A stretch of DNA of 64,000 nt, from positions 620,001 to 684,000 of the forward strand of contig NZ_SOCP01000001.1 of assembly GCF_004364325.1 (NCBI RefSeq), given 5' to 3'. The first letter of the stretch is position 1. Every line of letters begins with the position of its first letter. A program made the translations under genes and the position numbers. The stretch is from Actinophytocola oryzae. GTDB lineage: Bacteria; Actinomycetota; Actinomycetes; Mycobacteriales; Pseudonocardiaceae. This document shows positions 1 to 9,184 of the stretch, piece by piece. The notes under the pieces are model-generated. The model did not search any database. It was not told the origin of the DNA and was given only the letters and a program-made list of their open reading frames with translations.

Positions 1-1214
1 TGCGGAGTGCCCGCCGGGATGAGGAACAGCTGGTGCGGGGTCGCGGGGAAGGTCTGCACGAACCGTCCGATGTCGAACCCGACGGCCTCGGTGTTCGCGA
101 GCCGGGCCGCCTTCTGGAACTCCGCGACGGACGCGCCGTCACGCAGGCCCAGGAACACCGTGTTCTCCTCGCTGCCGAGCATCAGGTAGTAGGTCTCGTG
201 CTGGGTGTAGGGCCAGCCGAACACCTCCCGCATGTACGTCGACCTGGGGTGGCAGTGCACGGACAGGTTCCCGCCGTCCACGGTGTCGAGGTAGTCGAAG
301 CGGATGGGGAACGACGTGCCGAACCGCTCGTGCACGTCCTGGCCGAGCACCTCCACCGGCGCGAGCGCCACGACCAGCTGGAACGGCACCTCGACGCCGA
401 CGTCCGGGGTCTCGCCGACCAGCACGCCGCTCTCCGGCGCGATCAGCTCGTAGCCGAGCGCGCTGTTCTCGGCATCGGGGTTGTGGCCGAGCGAGCGACG
501 GCCCCACTGCCCGCCCCACGGCGTGGTGTTGAACGTCGGCCGGGTGCGGTGCGGCCGCCTGGCGAGGGCGGCGCAGGTGGCACGCAGCGAGGGCCCGTCG
601 AGCCAGGTCGGGTTCTCCACCTCACGGGTGTCGAGCCACAGGTCGAACCGGTCCGCGAGTGCGTCCCGGTGCCGGTCGAGCAGAGGCCAGTCCACGTAGA
701 ACAGGCGCCGCGTGGTCGCCGGGACGTCGGCGGGCGCGAACAGGTTGCGGCCGGTGCCCGCGCCGACGGCCGCCTCGGCGAAGCGCTTCGGCAGGTCGGC
801 CCACCACACCACGTCCGGGTCGCCCACGAGCGCGGCACCGGGGCCGACGAGCACCCGCACCCCTGACGCGACCGGCCCGGTGGGGAGCTTCGCGTGGTCC
901 AGCAGGTCGGCCAGCGACCCGGACGCGAGGGCCTCGAAGTCCGGGTCGTCGGCGAGCGTCGCCGTCCTGGTGCGCCGCTCCACCTCGGCCCACGACAGGC
1001 CGGCCGTCCGCAGGTCGACGACGTCGACGGGCCCGGGCAGCGCCGCGACCACGGCCTTGGCCACGTGGTCCCAGTCGAGCACCGCGGGGCCGTCGATCGC
1101 GAGCACGCGTGCGTCGGCGGGCAGGGTCGCGAGCGCGGATGCCCAGCCGAGCCGGACCGCGCCGGTCACGGGCGGGTAGTAGGGCAGGGGGTCGTACGGG
1201 GACGAGGTCGACAC
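1..1214 (-). CDS. class I mannose-6-phosphate isomerase-like protein (3' end beyond window)
   Basis: At least 404 residues read leftward from a GTG at 1214 and run off the left edge. The first roughly 190 residues resemble the small nucleotide-kinase-like region that precedes the cupin in some actinobacterial proteins of this type. The second half has the phosphomannose-isomerase hallmarks: a TPWGG-like entry segment and the metal-binding HCHP motif followed by a tyrosine-rich stretch. The enzyme family interconverts mannose-6-P and fructose-6-P; the substrate here is not proven. It diverges from the glycoside hydrolase/ABC operon over a 127-bp gap with two identical LacI-type operators, which suggests shared sugar-responsive control. 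The start is chosen because no in-frame ATG lies between it and the operators. Confidence 0.72.
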   Translation of the reverse strand, partial: MSTSSPYDPLPYYPPVTGAVRLGWASALATLPADARVLAIDGPAVLDWDHVAKAVVAALPGPVDVVDLRTAGLSWAEVERRTRTATLADDPDFEALASGSLADLLDHAKLPTGPVASGVRVLVGPGAALVGDPDVVWWADLPKRFAEAAVGAGTGRNLFAPADVPATTRRLFYVDWPLLDRHRDALADRFDLWLDTREVENPTWLDGPSLRATCAALARRPHRTRPTFNTTPWGGQWGRRSLGHNPDAENSALGYELIAPESGVLVGETPDVGVEVPFQLVVALAPVEVLGQDVHERFGTSFPIRFDYLDTVDGGNLSVHCHPRSTYMREVFGWPYTQHETYYLMLGSEENTVFLGLRDGASVAEFQKAARLANTEAVGFDIGRFVQTFPATPHQLFLIPAGTP

Positions 1215-1234
1215 GATGCGTGACTCTACCGACC

Positions 1235-1246
1235 GTTACCGATAAC
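1235..1246. promoter_or_regulatory. LacI-type operator, copy 1
   Basis: The 12-mer GTTACCGATAAC is a near-palindrome centred on CG with one mismatched pair. It occurs again, identical, 47 bp further right. LacI/GalR-family sites in actinobacteria commonly have a CG centre. Its place between divergent sugar genes suggests one repressor controls both directions. No repressor gene is in this part of the window. Confidence 0.6.
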
Positions 1247-1281
1247 GCAAAGCCTATCTGTGAGTATTGCCTTCATTCACT

Positions 1282-1293
1282 GTTACCGATAAC
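1282..1293. promoter_or_regulatory. LacI-type operator, copy 2
   Basis: A second exact copy of GTTACCGATAAC, ending 48 bp before the ATG at 1342. With copy 1 it makes a paired operator whose 47-bp spacing is close to four and a half helical turns. Looping or two separate promoters are both possible. Confidence 0.6.
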
Positions 1294-1341
1294 GTACGTC
1301 CACCTGGGACGGACAACGAGGTCGCGAGGTGGAGAGAACGC

Positions 1342-4122
1342 ATGGATGATCACGAGCCCACGAAGGTGTCACGCCGGACCGTGCTCACCGCCTCACTGGC
1401 GAGCGCGACCGCCGCGTTCCTCGTGGCGAACGGCGGCCGGGCGCTCGCCGCACCCGCGACGACGACCCCCGGCAACGGTCTCACCGTCCGTCCGGCGAGC
1501 TTCGGCGCCGTGTTCGCGGGCACACGCGCGCGCTTCGACGTCACCACCGGCGCCGACTCCCTCGACTGGACCGTGCGCGACGTGTGGGGCGAGGTGACAC
1601 GATCGGGCGAGTCGCGGGTCCGGAACGGACGTGCCACAGTGGACGTCGAAACCGGAAACGGTTACCACACACTGGAAGTCGTGGCGTCCCGCCACGGCGC
1701 GGAGGTCGCGCGTGACAGGAGCTCCTTCGCGGTGCTGGAGCCCTACCGCCTGCCGCACGACTCGCCGTTCGGCGCCAACACTCACCTGCCGCCGCTGGAG
1801 CTCCTGCCGCTGATGGTCACGCTCGGCATCACCTGGGCGCGCGTCGACCTGACGTGGACGGAGATCGAGCCGCCGCCGCTCGCGGGCTGGACCCCGGACG
1901 TCTTCCAGGCCGACGCCACGGTCGAGCTGGACCGGACCGTCGCGCACACCGGCCGCGCCTCGGCGAAGCTCGTCAACCGCACACCGATCGCCGACAACCA
2001 CTACGCGACGGTCTCGCAGGCGCTGACGGTCCGCCCGAACACGACCTACGTGTTCTCCGCCTGGGTGCAGGGCCAGAACGTGCGGCCGAAGGCGCTCCAG
2101 TTCACGGTGCGCCCGGACTGGGGTTCGCGGGTCGACGCACCGAGCGGCACGTTCGGCTGGACGAAGGTCGTCTTCCGGTACACGACCGGCCCGGAGTCCG
2201 TGCTGACCTTCCGCCTGCTCTCGAGTGACGTGGTCGGCGCGGCCTGGCTGGACGACGTCAGCGTCACCGTCGAGGGCTCGGACGCCAACCTGCTCACCAA
2301 CCCCGGCTTCGAGCGCGGCCTGGTCACCGGCTACAACTTCGACACGTTCACCCCGTACTTCAAAGCCTTGTCCCGCAACGGGATCAACCCGCTGCCGATC
2401 CTCGACTACGCGAACCCCAAGTACGACGGCGGCCTCACCCCCCACACCGACGCGGGCCGCGCGGCCTTCGCCGCCTACTCGACCGCGGCCATGAAGCGGT
2501 TCCGTGGTCAGGTCGGTGCCGTCGAGGTCTTCAACGAGTTCAACGCGGGCTGGTTCACGACCGGCCCGGCGAGCGGCGACCCGAAGTACTACGCGGCGCT
2601 GTTGGAGAGCACCTACAAGGCGGTCAAGGCCGTCGACCCGTCGATCGTGGTGGTCGGCGGCGTCACCTACGGCACCGCACTCGACTGGCTGAAGGCCGTG
2701 TTCGACGCGGGCGGCATGGCGCACCTGGACGTCGTGTCGAACCACCCGTACGTCGGCATCCCGGAGTCGCCGGACGCGATCGACGAGGCGGAACGCGAGG
2801 TCGCCGCGCTCGTCAGGCAGTACAACGGCGGCAGGGCGAAACCCGTGTGGGTTTCCGAGCTTGGCTGGTCGCTCGGCGACGGGCTCACCGCCGCCGGATA
2901 CCTGGTCCGCGGCCTGGTGCTGAGCCTCGCGGGCGGCGTGGGGAAGTTCTTCTGGTACGACCTCGTCGGCGACCAGAACTTCGGGCTGCTCAACGAGATC
3001 GGCGCGGACACCTACACACCTCGGCCGGTGTACGCGGCCTACGCCGTCGCGATCCGCATGCTGACCGGTGCCACCCTGCGTGGTCAGGACGTCGCCGGTC
3101 CGCTCCGCCGCTACGTCTTCTCGGGCCGGGACGGGGACGTGGCCGTCCTGTGGAGCACCGACCCGCGCACGGCGGTGGCGCTGCCGACCGACCGGGCGCT
3201 CGACGTCGTGGACCTGACCGGCGCCGCCACCCGGCTCACCCCGCTCGACGGCAAGGTCCACCTGACCCTCACGGGTGCACCGGTGTACGTGCGCACGACC
3301 GCCCGGGCCACGCAGAACGGCCGGTTCGACGTGACCGCACCGCCGCTGGTCCGCACGTCCGACAGGACGGTCACGCTCACCTACGTCGTGGACAACAGCG
3401 GGGGAGCGGACGCCGCCGACGTCGTGTTCACCAGTCTCGGCAAGGACACCCGCGTCACCGCGCGGCGCGGCCAGCGGGTCGAGAAGGCGGCGGCCGTGCC
3501 GCTCACGTCCCTGGCCGCCGGGCGCAACACGATCGTCACCGCGGTCTCGGCGGGCAGGCACCAGGTGGGACGCCTGATGACCGCGGTCGTCGTGCTCGAC
3601 GTGCCGGACGGCGCGCTCGCGACGGTCGGCGTGCCCGACTGGACCGACCACGAGCTGGCACTCGCACCCGGCTCCTACGCCGACTACCCCACCAGGTTCC
3701 CGAACGACGTCACCTTCACCGCGGGTGTCGACGACCCGGCGCAGGCGTGGTCCTACATCCAACCCGGCCCGGACGACGGCTGGGCGGGCAGCCGCGTGCA
3801 CCGGTTCACGCTGGACTTCACCCTCGCGTCGGCACCCACCACCGACCTGCGGCTCGTCGTGTACCTGCTGGACACCCACAACACCGCGCCCGGCACGGTC
3901 GACGTGGCGCTCAACAGTGGCGCGGCCACGACCGTCACACTGCCCGGCGGCAGCGGGGCCGGCTACGCGAACGGGAGTGCCCTCGACTCGGGCGTGTCGC
4001 CGTCGCAGTTCACCGTGTCCCTGTCCGCCGCACACCTGAAGGCAGGCGCCAACACCGTCACGATCGACAAGACCAGCGGCTCGTGGCTCGTCTACGACGC
4101 CCTCGGCATCTACCCGGCGTAG
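1342..4122 (+). CDS. secreted modular glycoside hydrolase (clan A, GH39/GH5-like) with carbohydrate-binding insert
   Basis: 926 aa. A Tat signal (SRRT at residues 10-13, then a hydrophobic stretch ending ALAA) directs secretion. An Ig-like domain follows. The (beta/alpha)8 barrel begins near GANTHLPP and is split by a CBM4/9-like beta-sandwich ending LLTNPGFERG. The likely acid/base is E399 in FNEFN and the nucleophile E506 in SELGW, as in clan A retaining hydrolases. The C-terminal 140 residues resemble the beta-sandwich of polysaccharide lyase family 4 proteins. The start is ATG 1342, preceded by a GGAGA ribosome site; an upstream in-frame start would overlap operator copy 2. It heads the importer operon (30-bp gap) and probably releases the oligosaccharide imported by the next genes. 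The exact substrate is unknown. Confidence 0.78.
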   Translation: MDDHEPTKVSRRTVLTASLASATAAFLVANGGRALAAPATTTPGNGLTVRPASFGAVFAGTRARFDVTTGADSLDWTVRDVWGEVTRSGESRVRNGRATVDVETGNGYHTLEVVASRHGAEVARDRSSFAVLEPYRLPHDSPFGANTHLPPLELLPLMVTLGITWARVDLTWTEIEPPPLAGWTPDVFQADATVELDRTVAHTGRASAKLVNRTPIADNHYATVSQALTVRPNTTYVFSAWVQGQNVRPKALQFTVRPDWGSRVDAPSGTFGWTKVVFRYTTGPESVLTFRLLSSDVVGAAWLDDVSVTVEGSDANLLTNPGFERGLVTGYNFDTFTPYFKALSRNGINPLPILDYANPKYDGGLTPHTDAGRAAFAAYSTAAMKRFRGQVGAVEVFNEFNAGWFTTGPASGDPKYYAALLESTYKAVKAVDPSIVVVGGVTYGTALDWLKAVFDAGGMAHLDVVSNHPYVGIPESPDAIDEAEREVAALVRQYNGGRAKPVWVSELGWSLGDGLTAAGYLVRGLVLSLAGGVGKFFWYDLVGDQNFGLLNEIGADTYTPRPVYAAYAVAIRMLTGATLRGQDVAGPLRRYVFSGRDGDVAVLWSTDPRTAVALPTDRALDVVDLTGAATRLTPLDGKVHLTLTGAPVYVRTTARATQNGRFDVTAPPLVRTSDRTVTLTYVVDNSGGADAADVVFTSLGKDTRVTARRGQRVEKAAAVPLTSLAAGRNTIVTAVSAGRHQVGRLMTAVVVLDVPDGALATVGVPDWTDHELALAPGSYADYPTRFPNDVTFTAGVDDPAQAWSYIQPGPDDGWAGSRVHRFTLDFTLASAPTTDLRLVVYLLDTHNTAPGTVDVALNSGAATTVTLPGGSGAGYANGSALDSGVSPSQFTVSLSAAHLKAGANTVTIDKTSGSWLVYDALGIYPA

Positions 4123-4152
4123 CACCCCTCCCCCCGAAAGGTCTTTTCCGCC

Positions 4153-5412
4153 ATGCGTATCCCCCGTTCGCTCGGCCTGGCAGCGGCCGTGCTCGCCGCC
4201 GCGGGCTCCCTGGCCGCGTGCGGCTCGGACTCCGGCTCCGGTGACGACACGCTGCACGTCGTCGGCTGGAAGGGCGGCGGCGCCGAGCCGGCCAACGTGG
4301 CCGAGATCAACGCCGCCTTCCAGAAGGCCAACCCGGACATCAAGCTCGACTTCAGCTACGTGCCGCCCAACGACGTCTACCTGCAGAAGGTGCAGTCGCA
4401 GCTGCTGGCGGGCGACGCGGCCGACGTGATCATGGTCGACCCGCAGAAGGTGCAGGCGTGGGGCAAGTCCGGCTACCTCGCCGACCTCGGACAGGAGAGC
4501 TGGGCCGGCGGGATCTCGCCGACGGTGAAGTCCTTCGTCAGCTACGAGGACAAGGTCCTCGCGTCACCGATGGAGCTGAGTCCGGTCGGTGTCTACGTGA
4601 ACCTCGACATCCTCGCCAAGGCCGGGATCACGGCACCGCCGACCGACTTCCCTTCGTTGCTCGACGCGCTCGGCAAGCTCAAGGCGGCAGGCCAGCCCGG
4701 ATACTCCTTCCCCGACGCGCAGGGCTACATGGCGGAGTTCGTGATGCTGATGTCCGCGGCGACCACCGTGTACCAGGACACCCCCGACTGGGACCAGCAG
4801 TTCATGAAGGGCAAGGTCACCTTCCCGAAGTCCTTCACCGAGCCGCTCGAGCAGATCGAGCAGCTCGGCAGGAACGGCTACGTGGACTTCCAGAACGCCG
4901 TCGGCACCGACGAGACCACGACCGGCCAGCCCGACTTCATCGCCGGCAAGTCGGCGTTCTACGCGGGTGGCTCCTGGCTCGCGGCCGCGATGAAGAAGGC
5001 GTCGTTCAAGCTGGCTTTCATCCCGTGGCCCGGTGGCGAAGCCGGTAGCAAGCCGAGCGCGATGTTCTTCCCCGGCACCATGTGGGCGGTCAACGCACGC
5101 GGCGAGCAGCAGGACGCTGCGAAGAGGTACGTCGACTTCTGGTCGAAGTCGGCGAACCTGGCGCCGTTCCTGTCCGCGGAGGCGGCGATCAGCCCGTTCG
5201 GCGGCGCCGGCGCGGACAGTGACCCGCTGCTCGCGACCATGGTCGAGGCCTATGCAGACAAGCGCTTCGCGTTGTTCCCGGCGAACACGTGGAACCTGGC
5301 CGAGCCGGAGACCAAGATCCGGTCGCTCCTGCAGAACTTCCTGCTGGGCAAGGCTTCCGTCTCGGATACCCTGAACGGGATCCAGGACGCGGCGAAGCCG
5401 GCCGGCTCCTAG
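4153..5412 (+). CDS. sugar ABC transporter substrate-binding lipoprotein (family 1)
   Basis: 419 aa. The signal peptide ends in a lipobox, LAAC, placing the cysteine near residue 23, so it is a membrane-anchored extracellular binding protein. The mature part has the family 1 pattern: HVVGWKGGG near the start, DVIMVDPQ, and GKSAFYAGGSW in the second lobe. It binds a mono- or oligosaccharide for the two permeases that follow (23-bp gap). No ATPase is encoded here; such importers in actinobacteria often share one MsiK-type ATPase encoded elsewhere. Confidence 0.9.
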   Translation: MRIPRSLGLAAAVLAAAGSLAACGSDSGSGDDTLHVVGWKGGGAEPANVAEINAAFQKANPDIKLDFSYVPPNDVYLQKVQSQLLAGDAADVIMVDPQKVQAWGKSGYLADLGQESWAGGISPTVKSFVSYEDKVLASPMELSPVGVYVNLDILAKAGITAPPTDFPSLLDALGKLKAAGQPGYSFPDAQGYMAEFVMLMSAATTVYQDTPDWDQQFMKGKVTFPKSFTEPLEQIEQLGRNGYVDFQNAVGTDETTTGQPDFIAGKSAFYAGGSWLAAAMKKASFKLAFIPWPGGEAGSKPSAMFFPGTMWAVNARGEQQDAAKRYVDFWSKSANLAPFLSAEAAISPFGGAGADSDPLLATMVEAYADKRFALFPANTWNLAEPETKIRSLLQNFLLGKASVSDTLNGIQDAAKPAGS

Positions 5413-5434
5413 GCCAGAACGGAAGGCACACCTC

Positions 5435-6310
5435 TTGTTCCGCCGACGCGGTCGATACACGGCGATCCTGTTCCTGGCGCCCGCCCTGATCGTCTACGGG
5501 TTGTTCGTGCTGTACCCGTTGGTACGCGGCGTGTTGCTGAGCTTCACGGACAACATGGGCGGCCCGGTCAGCAACTTCGTGGGGCTCGACCAGTACGAGT
5601 CCCTGCTACAGGACTCGACCGCGCTGGCGGCACTCGGCCACACCGTGATCTACGCGGCGGTCGTGCTCGTGGTGCAGACGACCCTCGGGCTCTTCGCGGC
5701 GTCGGTGCTCGCGCACCGGCGCCGCGTCCGGCGTCCGGTCAGCAGCCTGCTGTTGCTGCCCGCGCTCATCTCCCCGGTGATGGCGTCGTTCATCTGGTCC
5801 TACCTCTACCGGCCGGACGGCGGCATCAACAACCTGCTCGGCGCCGTCGGTCTGCAGGCACTGCAACGGATCTGGCTGGGTGACACGTCGATCGCGCTGT
5901 ACGCCATCGCGGTCGTGAACATCTGGATGTTCGTCGGCTATTCGTGCGTTATCTTCCTGGCGGGCTACGCGGGCATCCCGCAGGAGCTGCTGGACGCGGC
6001 ACGAATCGACGGCGCGAACCGGTGGCAGCGGTTCTGGCGCGTGGAGTGGCCGATGCTGGCGCCCGCCCTGACGGTCAACGTGACGCTGAGCCTGATCGGG
6101 TCGCTCGGCGTGTTCGACTTCCCGCTGGTGCTGACCAACGGGGGACCGGTCGACTCGACGAACACCCTCGCGCTGCTGATCTACCGGGATCTGTTCAACA
6201 ACAGCGATTTCGCGATGGGAGCGGCGACGGCGGTGCTGCTGCTGGTGCTCGTGGTGGTGGTGTCGACGGCGGCGAGCGTGCTGCTGCGGCGACGGGAGCG
6301 TGCGCTGTGA
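5435..6310 (+). CDS. sugar ABC transporter permease (MalF/UgpA type)
   Basis: 291 aa with six hydrophobic segments. It has the EAA-like cytoplasmic loop ELLDAARIDGANRWQRFW that contacts the ATPase. The TTG start at 5435 is chosen because GGAAGG sits 8 bp upstream and the protein then begins MFRRRGRYTAILFLAPAL, typical of this family. Its TGA overlaps the GTG of the partner permease (GTGA), so the two subunits are translationally coupled. Confidence 0.9.
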   Translation: MFRRRGRYTAILFLAPALIVYGLFVLYPLVRGVLLSFTDNMGGPVSNFVGLDQYESLLQDSTALAALGHTVIYAAVVLVVQTTLGLFAASVLAHRRRVRRPVSSLLLLPALISPVMASFIWSYLYRPDGGINNLLGAVGLQALQRIWLGDTSIALYAIAVVNIWMFVGYSCVIFLAGYAGIPQELLDAARIDGANRWQRFWRVEWPMLAPALTVNVTLSLIGSLGVFDFPLVLTNGGPVDSTNTLALLIYRDLFNNSDFAMGAATAVLLLVLVVVVSTAASVLLRRRERAL

Positions 6311-7125
6311 CCCGACTCCGGGGCCGGTTCCTCGACACGCTGATCGTGCTGGCGGCGATCGCGTTCATCTCGCCGTTCCTGTTCACCCTGCTGGCGTCGT
6401 TCCGCACCTCGGGCGACCTGGCGCGTGCCCCGCTCAGCCTGCCGCACGAGCTGACGCTCGACAACTACGTCACGGCCGTCAACCAGATCCACTACCTGCG
6501 CAGCGCGCTCAACACCGTGTTCCTGACGGTGGCGTCGTGTGTTGCGGTGTCGATCATCGGGTCGATGGCCGCCTACCCGCTCGGCCGGATGACCTCACAC
6601 CTCAGCTCGCTCGTGTACCGGTTGTTCGTGATCGGCCTGACCGTCCCGGTGTTCGTCCTCATCGCGCCGCTCTACCTGCTGTTGCGCGATCTCGACCTGC
6701 TCGACACCCACCTCGGGCTGATCATCATCTACACGGCGCTGAACCTCCCGGTGGCGGTCTTCTTCTACACCAGCTTCGTCCGCCAGATCCCGGAGGATCT
6801 CGAGGAGGCCGCGGCGCTCGACGGCTGCGGTCCGTTCAGGACGTTCTTCCTCATCGTGTTCCCGCTCATGCGACCGGTCACGGGCACGCTGCTGACGTTC
6901 GTGTCACTGCAGGTGTGGAACAACCTGGTGGTACCGCTGGTGTTCCTGCAGGATCCGGACAAGAGCACGGTGATGGCCAACGCCTACTCGTTCGCCGACC
7001 CGCACACGCTCCAGCCGACACAGCTCTTCCCGGCGGCGCTGCTCGGCGCGCTGCCGCTGTTCCTGCTGTTCGTGATCTTCCAGCGGCAGGTCGTCTCGGG
7101 CATGACGCAAGGAGCGGTGAAGTGA
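6307..7125 (+). CDS. sugar ABC transporter permease (MalG/UgpE type)
   Basis: 272 aa with about six transmembrane helices. The EAA loop reads EEAAALDGCGPFRTFF. It is the second membrane subunit of the importer. Its GTG start overlaps the previous stop, and its own stop overlaps the GTG of the following SDR gene, so the importer and the catabolic enzymes are made as one coupled unit. Confidence 0.9.
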   Translation: MTRLRGRFLDTLIVLAAIAFISPFLFTLLASFRTSGDLARAPLSLPHELTLDNYVTAVNQIHYLRSALNTVFLTVASCVAVSIIGSMAAYPLGRMTSHLSSLVYRLFVIGLTVPVFVLIAPLYLLLRDLDLLDTHLGLIIIYTALNLPVAVFFYTSFVRQIPEDLEEAAALDGCGPFRTFFLIVFPLMRPVTGTLLTFVSLQVWNNLVVPLVFLQDPDKSTVMANAYSFADPHTLQPTQLFPAALLGALPLFLLFVIFQRQVVSGMTQGAVK

Positions 7126-7925
7126 GGGTTCTCGTCACGGGCGCGGCAGGCGTCATCGGCAGCGCCACGGTCCGCCACCTGACCGCGGCGGACGTCCCGG
7201 TGGTGGCGCTGCCCGGGGACGCGACGGACGAGGCCGGGGTCGGTGCGGCACTGGCGGACTGCGACGCGGTCGTGCACCTGGCCGCGCTGGCACACCCGTC
7301 GCTGGGCACGCCGCGGCGGGTGTTCACCAACAACGTGGTGGCCACCTTCACCGTGCTGGCGCAGGCCGCGGAGCACGGCGTGCGCCGCGTCGTGCTGGCC
7401 AGCAGCGTGAACGCACCCGGCGTCGCCATGAACCCGCACCTGCCGCTGCCCGCGTACTTCCCACTGGACGAGGACCTGCCCGTGGACATCGCCGACGCGT
7501 ACTCGCTGTCCAAACAGGTCGACGAGACGTCGGCGGCGATGGCGGCCCGTGCGTGGGGGATGACCGTTGTCGCACTGCGCTTCCCGCTCGTCAGGTCCCG
7601 TGCGGAGCTGGCGGGTTTCGCCGAGAAGGCGGCGGCGAACCCGGCCGAGGCGATGCGCACCGGCTGGTCGTACCTGACCGTGGACGACGCGGCCCGCGCG
7701 ATCATGGCCGCACTGACCGCCCCGCTGACGGGCGCGCACGTCGTGGGCCTGAGCGCGGCCGACACGCTCCTCGACGTGCCGACGCGGGAGCTGCTCGACA
7801 GGTACGCTCCTGATGTCCACTGTCGACAGTCGGTCACCGGCACCGCGCCACTGGTCGACACCACCCGTGCGAGGGAACTGCTCGGCTTCGTCCCACGCGA
7901 GTCGATCCACGTCGAGGAGCCCTGA
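7122..7925 (+). CDS. NAD-dependent epimerase/dehydratase (SDR), possible sugar or uronate dehydrogenase
   Basis: 267 aa. The extended-SDR Rossmann motif GAAGVIGS is at residues 7-14, and the catalytic YxxxK appears as YSLSK. It is shorter than typical UDP-sugar epimerases and matches the size of hexuronate dehydrogenase-like SDRs. Coupled by overlaps to the importer upstream and the sugar-acid dehydratase downstream, it plausibly oxidises the imported sugar to an acid or lactone that the next enzyme dehydrates. That order is inferred from context. Confidence 0.7.
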   Translation: MRVLVTGAAGVIGSATVRHLTAADVPVVALPGDATDEAGVGAALADCDAVVHLAALAHPSLGTPRRVFTNNVVATFTVLAQAAEHGVRRVVLASSVNAPGVAMNPHLPLPAYFPLDEDLPVDIADAYSLSKQVDETSAAMAARAWGMTVVALRFPLVRSRAELAGFAEKAAANPAEAMRTGWSYLTVDDAARAIMAALTAPLTGAHVVGLSAADTLLDVPTRELLDRYAPDVHCRQSVTGTAPLVDTTRARELLGFVPRESIHVEEP

Positions 7926-9061
7926 TGCGGATCACCGCCGTCGAGACGTTCGTGCTGACCAACCGGCACGCGCTCGTGAAGGTGTCCACCGACGAGGGCG
8001 TGTCCGGCTGGGGCGAGTGCACGCTGGAGAACTGGGTCCGCACGGTCACGGCCGCGGTCGAGCGCATGACGGAGCACCTGCTGGGGGCGGATCCCCTGCA
8101 CATCACCGCGTTGTGGCAGACCCTCGCACGAGGCGGCTACTACCGTGGCGGTCCGGTGCTGTCGTCCGCGGTGGCCGGCATCGACCAGGCGCTGTGGGAC
8201 ATCAAGGGCCGCTGGCACGACGTGCCGGTCCACGAGCTGCTGGGCGGTCCGACCCGCGACACCGCCCGGATCTACGCCCACGCGAACAGACCTGGGGCGA
8301 CCGGCGACCCGGTGCGGGCGGCGGAACACGTGGCCGCGGGGCTCGACCTGATCAAGGTGGCGCCACAGAGCCGGATCGAGTTCCTGGAGTCCCCGGACCG
8401 GCTGGTGGCCGACCTGGCCGCGGTCCGCGAGGCGGTGGGCGGCGGCGTGGACATCGCGGTGGACCTGCACGGCCGCTGCTCGGTGCCGCAGTCGCGGCGG
8501 CTGCTGCCGCTGTTGGCGCCGTTGGGGATCGCGTTCGCGGAGGAGCCGCTGCGTCCGGAGCACAGCGATCTCGTCGGCACACTGGTCGACTGCTCGCCGG
8601 TGCCCATCGCGACCGGCGAGCGCCTGTACTCGCGCACGGACTTCCGCCGCGTGCTGGAGGCGGGGGTCGCGCTGGTGCAGCCGGACGTCAGCCACGCGGG
8701 TGGGATCACCGAGTGCTTCCGCATAGCGACCCAGGCGGAGACCTATGACGCGCGGATCGCCCCGCACTCGCCGATCGGCCCGGTGGCGCTGGCCGCGTGT
8801 CTGCAGCTGGCGTTCGCGGTGCCGAACTTCTACGCGCAGGAACAGTCGCTGAACCTGCACCTGGGTCCGTCCGACAGCACGGCCGTCCTCGACGACCCGA
8901 GCCCACTGACCCCGGTCGACGGCCACATCCCCCGTCTGACCGGCCCCGGCCTCGGCATCACCGTCGACGAGGACGCCGTCCGCGCGGCGGTCGACCACGG
9001 CCCTCTCACACCGGGCTCCCCGACCTGGCACCACCCGGACGGCAGCTTCGCCGAGTGGTGA
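7925..9061 (+). CDS. enolase-superfamily sugar-acid dehydratase (ManD/RspA-like)
   Basis: 378 aa. The N-terminal capping domain is followed by a barrel carrying metal-ligand segments AVDLHG, FAEEPL and TGERL, then PHSPIGP, a late-barrel segment of the mannonate/galactonate dehydratase group. These enzymes remove water from aldonic acids to give 2-keto-3-deoxy acids. The ATG overlaps the SDR stop by one base (TGATG). It is the last gene of the operon, followed by a large palindrome. The exact sugar acid cannot be told from sequence alone. Confidence 0.78.
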   Translation: MRITAVETFVLTNRHALVKVSTDEGVSGWGECTLENWVRTVTAAVERMTEHLLGADPLHITALWQTLARGGYYRGGPVLSSAVAGIDQALWDIKGRWHDVPVHELLGGPTRDTARIYAHANRPGATGDPVRAAEHVAAGLDLIKVAPQSRIEFLESPDRLVADLAAVREAVGGGVDIAVDLHGRCSVPQSRRLLPLLAPLGIAFAEEPLRPEHSDLVGTLVDCSPVPIATGERLYSRTDFRRVLEAGVALVQPDVSHAGGITECFRIATQAETYDARIAPHSPIGPVALAACLQLAFAVPNFYAQEQSLNLHLGPSDSTAVLDDPSPLTPVDGHIPRLTGPGLGITVDEDAVRAAVDHGPLTPGSPTWHHPDGSFAEW

Positions 9062-9114
9062 GGACGAGTGCCGCACAGTGGTCCCTCGCTCAGCGGACCC
9101 GGGAGCGTCGCCGG

Positions 9115-9172
9115 CGAATGCACTGAAGGACGCCTTCCTGACGCCCAGCGTTACGAAGGCGTCCTTCAGTGC
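9115..9172. repeat. dispersed palindromic element, copy 1 (bidirectional terminator-like)
   Basis: An 18-bp perfect stem (9120-9137 with 9155-9172) continues inward with one mismatch and one G:T pair to a 3-nt CCA loop at 9145-9147. The outer sequence begins CGAATGCACTGAAGG, exactly as in copy 2 at 33182. It lies between the convergent genes ending at 9061 and 9185, the position expected of a two-way terminator. The strong similarity of two distant copies suggests a family of repeats. The rest of 9062-9184 shows nothing else. Confidence 0.8.
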
Positions 9173-9184
9173 GGTTGGCGGCGC

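Noticed and set aside
1393..4257. Very long open frame antisense to the secreted glycoside hydrolase gene
   Set aside because: It mirrors a high-GC coding region, has no family motif and no ribosome site; the plus-strand reading has a signal peptide, catalytic residues and operon context.
6878..9076. Long minus-strand frame across the permease, SDR and dehydratase genes
   Set aside because: It lacks recognisable domains and conflicts with three well supported, overlapping plus-strand genes.
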